NCBI GenBank assembly: GCA_003521845.1
Contig: DPHB01000013.1
Span: forward strand, 855-17,103
Direction of reading: 5' to 3'
Length of the DNA: 16,249 bases
Source: Oceanospirillaceae bacterium
Lineage (GTDB): Bacteria; Pseudomonadota; Gammaproteobacteria; Pseudomonadales; Balneatricaceae
Part shown: piece by piece, positions 13,223 through 16,249 of the stretch
How positions within the stretch are numbered: the stretch's first letter is position 1
Layout of the letters: every line of letters starts with the position of its first letter
The notes under the pieces: generated by a model
What the model was told of the DNA's origin: nothing
Databases searched by the model: none
The model's input: the letters and a program-made list of their open reading frames with translations, nothing else
Translations under genes and position numbers: made by a program

Positions 13223-14176
13223 ATGCACACACATCCTTCTCAATCTTGGTACATCTTAGGCGCAGGCTCAGTGGGTGGGCTATGGGCTCACACCATGCAA
13301 GCTTGGGGGTTGGATGTAACGATTCTTACCCGTGATGAAACACAACACCTAACCCTGCAGGCCCAAGGCCTGGAGTTAACACAGGGTAGCGAGACCCATA
13401 CTAGCCACCCTAAAAGCCTGTTTCCTGGTCTTGGGCATGACACCATTCACAACCTGCTTGTGTGTACCAAAACCTATACTACAGTGGCCGCCATTAAACA
13501 GTGGCGTAAGTTATTACACCCTCAAGCCAATATAATTTTGTTACAAAATGGCATGGGTACTGCCCAGAGCCTACAAGCAGAACTGCCACAAGCCAACATC
13601 TATTGCGCTACCACCACAGACGGCGCTTGGCGGCGCGGCCCCTGGCAAGTGGTGCAAGCCGGTCGCGGCACGACTCAAATTGGTGCTTTTAGTGCCCACC
13701 TTAACCTACGCACGGCACCCGCTAATATTGCTCAGATCATCAATCTAAGCGAGCAGCAAGCCAACACTTTAAAGGTTCAGTGGCACCAAGACATCATCAC
13801 ACCCATGTGGCACAAGCTGGCCATCAACAGTGTTATCAATGCCCTTACGGCCATCTATCGGGTGACCAATGGTGCCCTCATTGAACACCCACAAGGGCGC
13901 CCTCGCCTAGAGCAATTGTGCCAAGAAACAGAAAATGTCATGAGTCGCTGCCATATCACGCCCATTCCTCACGGCTTGTTACAACAAGCTTTACGAGTAC
14001 TTAAACAAACCGCTGACAACAAATCTTCTATGCTGCAAGACTGCTTGGCTGACCAGCCCAGTGAATTAGACGCTATCAATGGTTTTATTATTCAACAAGG
14101 CGCTATACTGCACCTGCCTTGCGCGGCGCATAAACAAGTATGTAGCGACCTGAGGGACGCTTACCCGACGGCCTAA
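13223..14176 (+). CDS. panE: Ketopantoate reductase family protein (PanE/ApbA)
   Basis: 2-dehydropantoate 2-reductase reduces ketopantoate to pantoate with NADPH in the pantothenate (coenzyme A) pathway. The 317-residue protein has a Rossmann nucleotide-binding motif ILGAGSVGG (11-19), the substrate-side LLQNGMGT (106-113) and CATTTDGA (128-135) regions, WHKLAINSVINALTA (196-210) with Lys198 at the catalytic lysine position, and SELDAINGFI (280-289) with Glu281 at the position of the conserved catalytic glutamate. Length is near the E. coli enzyme (303). The ATG at 13223 lacks a strong ribosome binding site. It is followed after 40 bases by a TPP-dependent enzyme. The family is firm; because several PanE-like paralogues act on other 2-keto acids, a true pantoate role is probable but not certain. 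Confidence 0.85.
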   Translation: MHTHPSQSWYILGAGSVGGLWAHTMQAWGLDVTILTRDETQHLTLQAQGLELTQGSETHTSHPKSLFPGLGHDTIHNLLVCTKTYTTVAAIKQWRKLLHPQANIILLQNGMGTAQSLQAELPQANIYCATTTDGAWRRGPWQVVQAGRGTTQIGAFSAHLNLRTAPANIAQIINLSEQQANTLKVQWHQDIITPMWHKLAINSVINALTAIYRVTNGALIEHPQGRPRLEQLCQETENVMSRCHITPIPHGLLQQALRVLKQTADNKSSMLQDCLADQPSELDAINGFIIQQGAILHLPCAAHKQVCSDLRDAYPTA

Positions 14177-14216
14177 TAGCCTCAATCAAGACCCGGCACC
14201 ATTGAGAGAGTCATTT

Positions 14217-15905
14217 ATGAACACAACTACAACGTCTTTTAACGGTGGTCAGCTAGTGGTCAAAGCCCTGCAAAACCACGGTGTTACGCGTCTATTTAGC
14301 GTGCCCGGCGAGAGTTACCTACCCGTACTGGATGCCCTATACGACAGTCCTATCGAAAATACAGTGTGCCGCCAAGAAGGTGGCGCCGCCATGATGGCCG
14401 ATGCTTGGGGCAAGGCCACAGGCACACCGGGTATTTGCTTTGTTACACGGGGCCCTGGTGCTACCAATGCTAGTGCCGGTATTCATGTCGCCCACCAAGA
14501 TTCAACACCCATGATTTTGTTTGTTGGGCAGATCGACAGCGCTATTCGTCATCGAGAAGGTTTTCAAGAACTGGATTATCGCCAAGTGTTTGGCAGCATG
14601 ACTAAATGGGTGGCAGAAATCGACAGCGCCGCGCGGGTGCAAGAAATGATTGCCCGTGCCTGGACCATCGCCACTAGCGGCCGCCCTGGCCCCGTGGTAT
14701 TGGTATTGCCGGAGGATTGCCTTGCTGATACGGCAGCCTATCAGCCAATGCAGCCCTGCGCGCCGATCTTGAGTCAACCTCACCCTCCGCAACTAGAACA
14801 ATTGCTGACTACACTCGAGCAAAGCCAACGGCCTATGGTGATCGTGGGAGGCAGTGGTTGGAATGAAGAGGCTTGTAGCCAGCTTGCTGACTTTGCTGAA
14901 CGCTTCAACTTGCCCGTCGCCGTGTCTTTTAGACGGCAGATGCTGTTTGATCATCTCCACAGCCACTATGCTGGCGACGTTGGTTTGGGCATTAATCCCG
15001 AGCTAGCACAAGGCATCCAACAAGCCGATGTGGTTGTACTTTTGAATACCCGTTTTTCCGAAGTGCCATCACAAAACTACACCTTGATTGACATTCCTCA
15101 GCCGCAACAGTGCCTTATTCACATCCACAGTGATAGTGCTGAATTGAACAAAATGTACAACCCTGCACTGGCTATACAAGCCGCCCCTGTGAGCCTGATG
15201 CAAGCTTTAACTAGCCTGCAGTCAACCCAGTCTCAACAACGTCAGCAGCATGTAGAGGACCGCCACGCCAGCTACCTTGCTTGGTCACAGTTGCCTACTC
15301 GCAGTTATCCAGGGCAGCTACAAATGCCCCATGTTATACTAACGATGCGAGATTTATTACCAGCAAACTGCGTTATCACCAACGGCGCTGGCAACTATGC
15401 CACCTGGATCCACCGCTTTTGGCGTTTCCGCCACTTCGGTAGTCAGTTAGCCCCCACTTCTGGTTCTATGGGCTACGGTTTACCGGCGGCCATTGCCGGT
15501 TCATTGGCTAGCTCGGACAACCCTAGTGAGCCCGACAGGACGGTGGTTTGTATGGCGGGAGATGGTTGCTACCAGATGACCATGCAAGAACTTGCTAGTG
15601 CAGTGCAAGCGCAAGCGCGAATTATTGTCATTGTGGTTGATAATGGTATCTATGGCACTATTCGTATGCACCAAGAACGTCATTATCCAGCGCGTGTTAG
15701 CGGCACCAGCATGGTCAACCCCGACTTCTCGTTGCTAGCCAAGGCTTACGGGATATATAGCGCGAAGATAGAAAGCATTGACCAGTTTGCACCCGCTTTG
15801 GCGCAAGCCTTGAAGGCAACGGGCCCCAGCCTATTGCATTTGGTCTTGGACCCCGAAACCATCACCCCTGGGCAGACGATTAGTGAGATTAGAGCGACAA
15901 GTTAA
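14217..15905 (+). CDS. Thiamine-diphosphate-dependent enzyme, acetolactate synthase large-subunit superfamily
   Basis: This 562-residue enzyme has the three-domain plan of the acetolactate synthase/decarboxylase superfamily. The N-terminal pyrimidine-binding domain carries VPGES (29-33) and the catalytic glutamate in CRQEGGAAMMA (Glu54), then TRGPGATNA; the middle domain starts near residue 190; the C-terminal domain has the TPP motif GDG (448-450) with the partner Asp-Asn at 475-476. It resembles the loosely named acetolactate-synthase-like group and not anabolic IlvI/IlvB: no small regulatory subunit gene follows. The reaction (carboligation or decarboxylation of a 2-keto acid) is not predictable. 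The ATG at 14217 has GAGAGAG six bases upstream; a TTG five codons earlier lies before this site and is rejected. It probably shares a transcript with the PanE-like gene. Confidence 0.88.
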   Translation: MNTTTTSFNGGQLVVKALQNHGVTRLFSVPGESYLPVLDALYDSPIENTVCRQEGGAAMMADAWGKATGTPGICFVTRGPGATNASAGIHVAHQDSTPMILFVGQIDSAIRHREGFQELDYRQVFGSMTKWVAEIDSAARVQEMIARAWTIATSGRPGPVVLVLPEDCLADTAAYQPMQPCAPILSQPHPPQLEQLLTTLEQSQRPMVIVGGSGWNEEACSQLADFAERFNLPVAVSFRRQMLFDHLHSHYAGDVGLGINPELAQGIQQADVVVLLNTRFSEVPSQNYTLIDIPQPQQCLIHIHSDSAELNKMYNPALAIQAAPVSLMQALTSLQSTQSQQRQQHVEDRHASYLAWSQLPTRSYPGQLQMPHVILTMRDLLPANCVITNGAGNYATWIHRFWRFRHFGSQLAPTSGSMGYGLPAAIAGSLASSDNPSEPDRTVVCMAGDGCYQMTMQELASAVQAQARIIVIVVDNGIYGTIRMHQERHYPARVSGTSMVNPDFSLLAKAYGIYSAKIESIDQFAPALAQALKATGPSLLHLVLDPETITPGQTISEIRATS

Positions 15906-15913
15906 GTGTCGCT
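15893..15913. terminator. Hairpin spanning the two convergent stop codons
   Basis: AGCGACA (15893-15899) and TGTCGCT (15907-15913) form a perfect seven-pair stem with a seven-base loop that contains the TPP-enzyme stop codon; the right arm ends on the first base of the opposing gene's stop. No T run follows on either strand, so termination by this element is only a possibility. Confidence 0.35.
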
Positions 15914-16173
15914 TAGATGAGTACGAAGATAAGCCCTAAATAGAAAACAAGGCCGGCAAAATCCAAGTAGGCCTTATCACTATAATAGGCATCTAGTTTG
16001 ATGAGCTTACCCAATTCAAACACCAAGCTAGCAACCAAAAGTAGCAACACGACCACCATACTCAAGTTATCTTGCGCAATCATGTCGCTAAATAGTAGCG
16101 CCCAAACCATACCCATACTGGCCAATATATAAGCCAGCTTACGCATATTTAGCATCCACAAAACCACTAGCAT
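15913..16173 (-). CDS. Small hypothetical membrane protein
   Basis: I do not recognise this 86-residue protein. Hydrophobicity predicts three membrane spans: about residues 12-31, 36-52 and 71-86. A KLIKLDAYYSDKAYLD loop separates spans 2 and 3, and the chain ends inside the last hydrophobic stretch (LVFYLGLIFVLI). The start is uncertain: ATG codons at 16173, 16155 and 16146 are all in frame and none has a good ribosome binding site; the last gives the tidy N-terminus MRKLAYIL with positive charges before span 1. It converges on the TPP-enzyme gene with only seven bases between stop codons. The remaining 76 bases to the window end show no gene or clear signal. Confidence 0.65.
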   Translation of the reverse strand: MLVVLWMLNMRKLAYILASMGMVWALLFSDMIAQDNLSMVVVLLLLVASLVFELGKLIKLDAYYSDKAYLDFAGLVFYLGLIFVLI

Positions 16174-16249
16174 GCTTAATTTAACTAGGAATATAGTATG
16201 AGTATAGGTTAGTAAGGTGGTATTGAGTGAGGCTTGGAAAGAAGCACTT

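Noticed and set aside
1..16249. Prophage, integron, toxin-antitoxin or anti-phage defence system
   Set aside because: All recognised genes are housekeeping or metabolic; no integrase, transposase, toxin pair or defence domain was seen.

Overview
The window looks like ordinary chromosome from a free-living gammaproteobacterium, probably marine or aquatic. Evidence: groES-groEL lies downstream of fxsA, as it does with an intervening gene in Escherichia coli. yciC-, yciB- and yciI-type genes cluster around a hotdog thioesterase. Bifunctional mnmC, yajQ and a periplasmic cyclophilin are present. Base composition looks close to half GC. The genus cannot be fixed from the sequence alone. There is no phage, plasmid, transposase, CRISPR array, tRNA or rRNA in the window.

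Layout. Positions 14-4516 carry six minus-strand genes read in the order yciB, yciI, cyclophilin, mnmC, a DUF971 protein and an unrecognised 190-residue protein. Spacing is tight (1, 26, 32, 51 and 16 bases), so they may be co-transcribed at least in part. Positions 4720-5341 hold a divergent plus-strand pair: a YbgC/FadM-like thioesterase and a 61-residue protein of unknown function. A repeat cluster (5341-5498) follows. Positions 5504-7894 carry a minus-strand operon for a YadG/YadH-like ABC exporter and a YciC-like membrane protein. Positions 8035-10139 carry groES-groEL with a clear intrinsic terminator and a plausible sigma-32 promoter. A 404-base gene-free stretch (10140-10543) holds the groES leader and a perfect 51-base palindrome. 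fxsA follows at 10544-11050. An alkyltransferase-like DNA-repair protein and a DMT-family exporter lie on the plus strand (11155-12500). A second, unrelated repeat cluster (12525-12660) separates them from yajQ (minus strand). The right end holds a ketopantoate-reductase-family gene followed 40 bases later by a thiamine-diphosphate enzyme of the acetolactate synthase superfamily, then a small convergent membrane protein.

Functional themes are protein folding (GroES/GroEL, the periplasmic cyclophilin), tRNA wobble-uridine modification (MnmC), membrane and cell-envelope upkeep (YciB, YciC, FxsA, ABC exporter), alkylation-damage recognition, and keto-acid metabolism (PanE-like plus TPP enzyme).

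The most unusual content is non-coding: a family of short elements sharing the words GGGACAGGCAC, AGCCAGCCCC and CTGGCACTTT at three intergenic sites (around 5341-5498, 7967-8014 and 10371-10459), as inverted, tandem and perfectly palindromic versions. I found no convincing new multi-gene system. The best gene-level leads are the 190-residue partner of the DUF971 protein, the 61-residue protein coupled to the thioesterase, and the PanE/TPP-enzyme pair.
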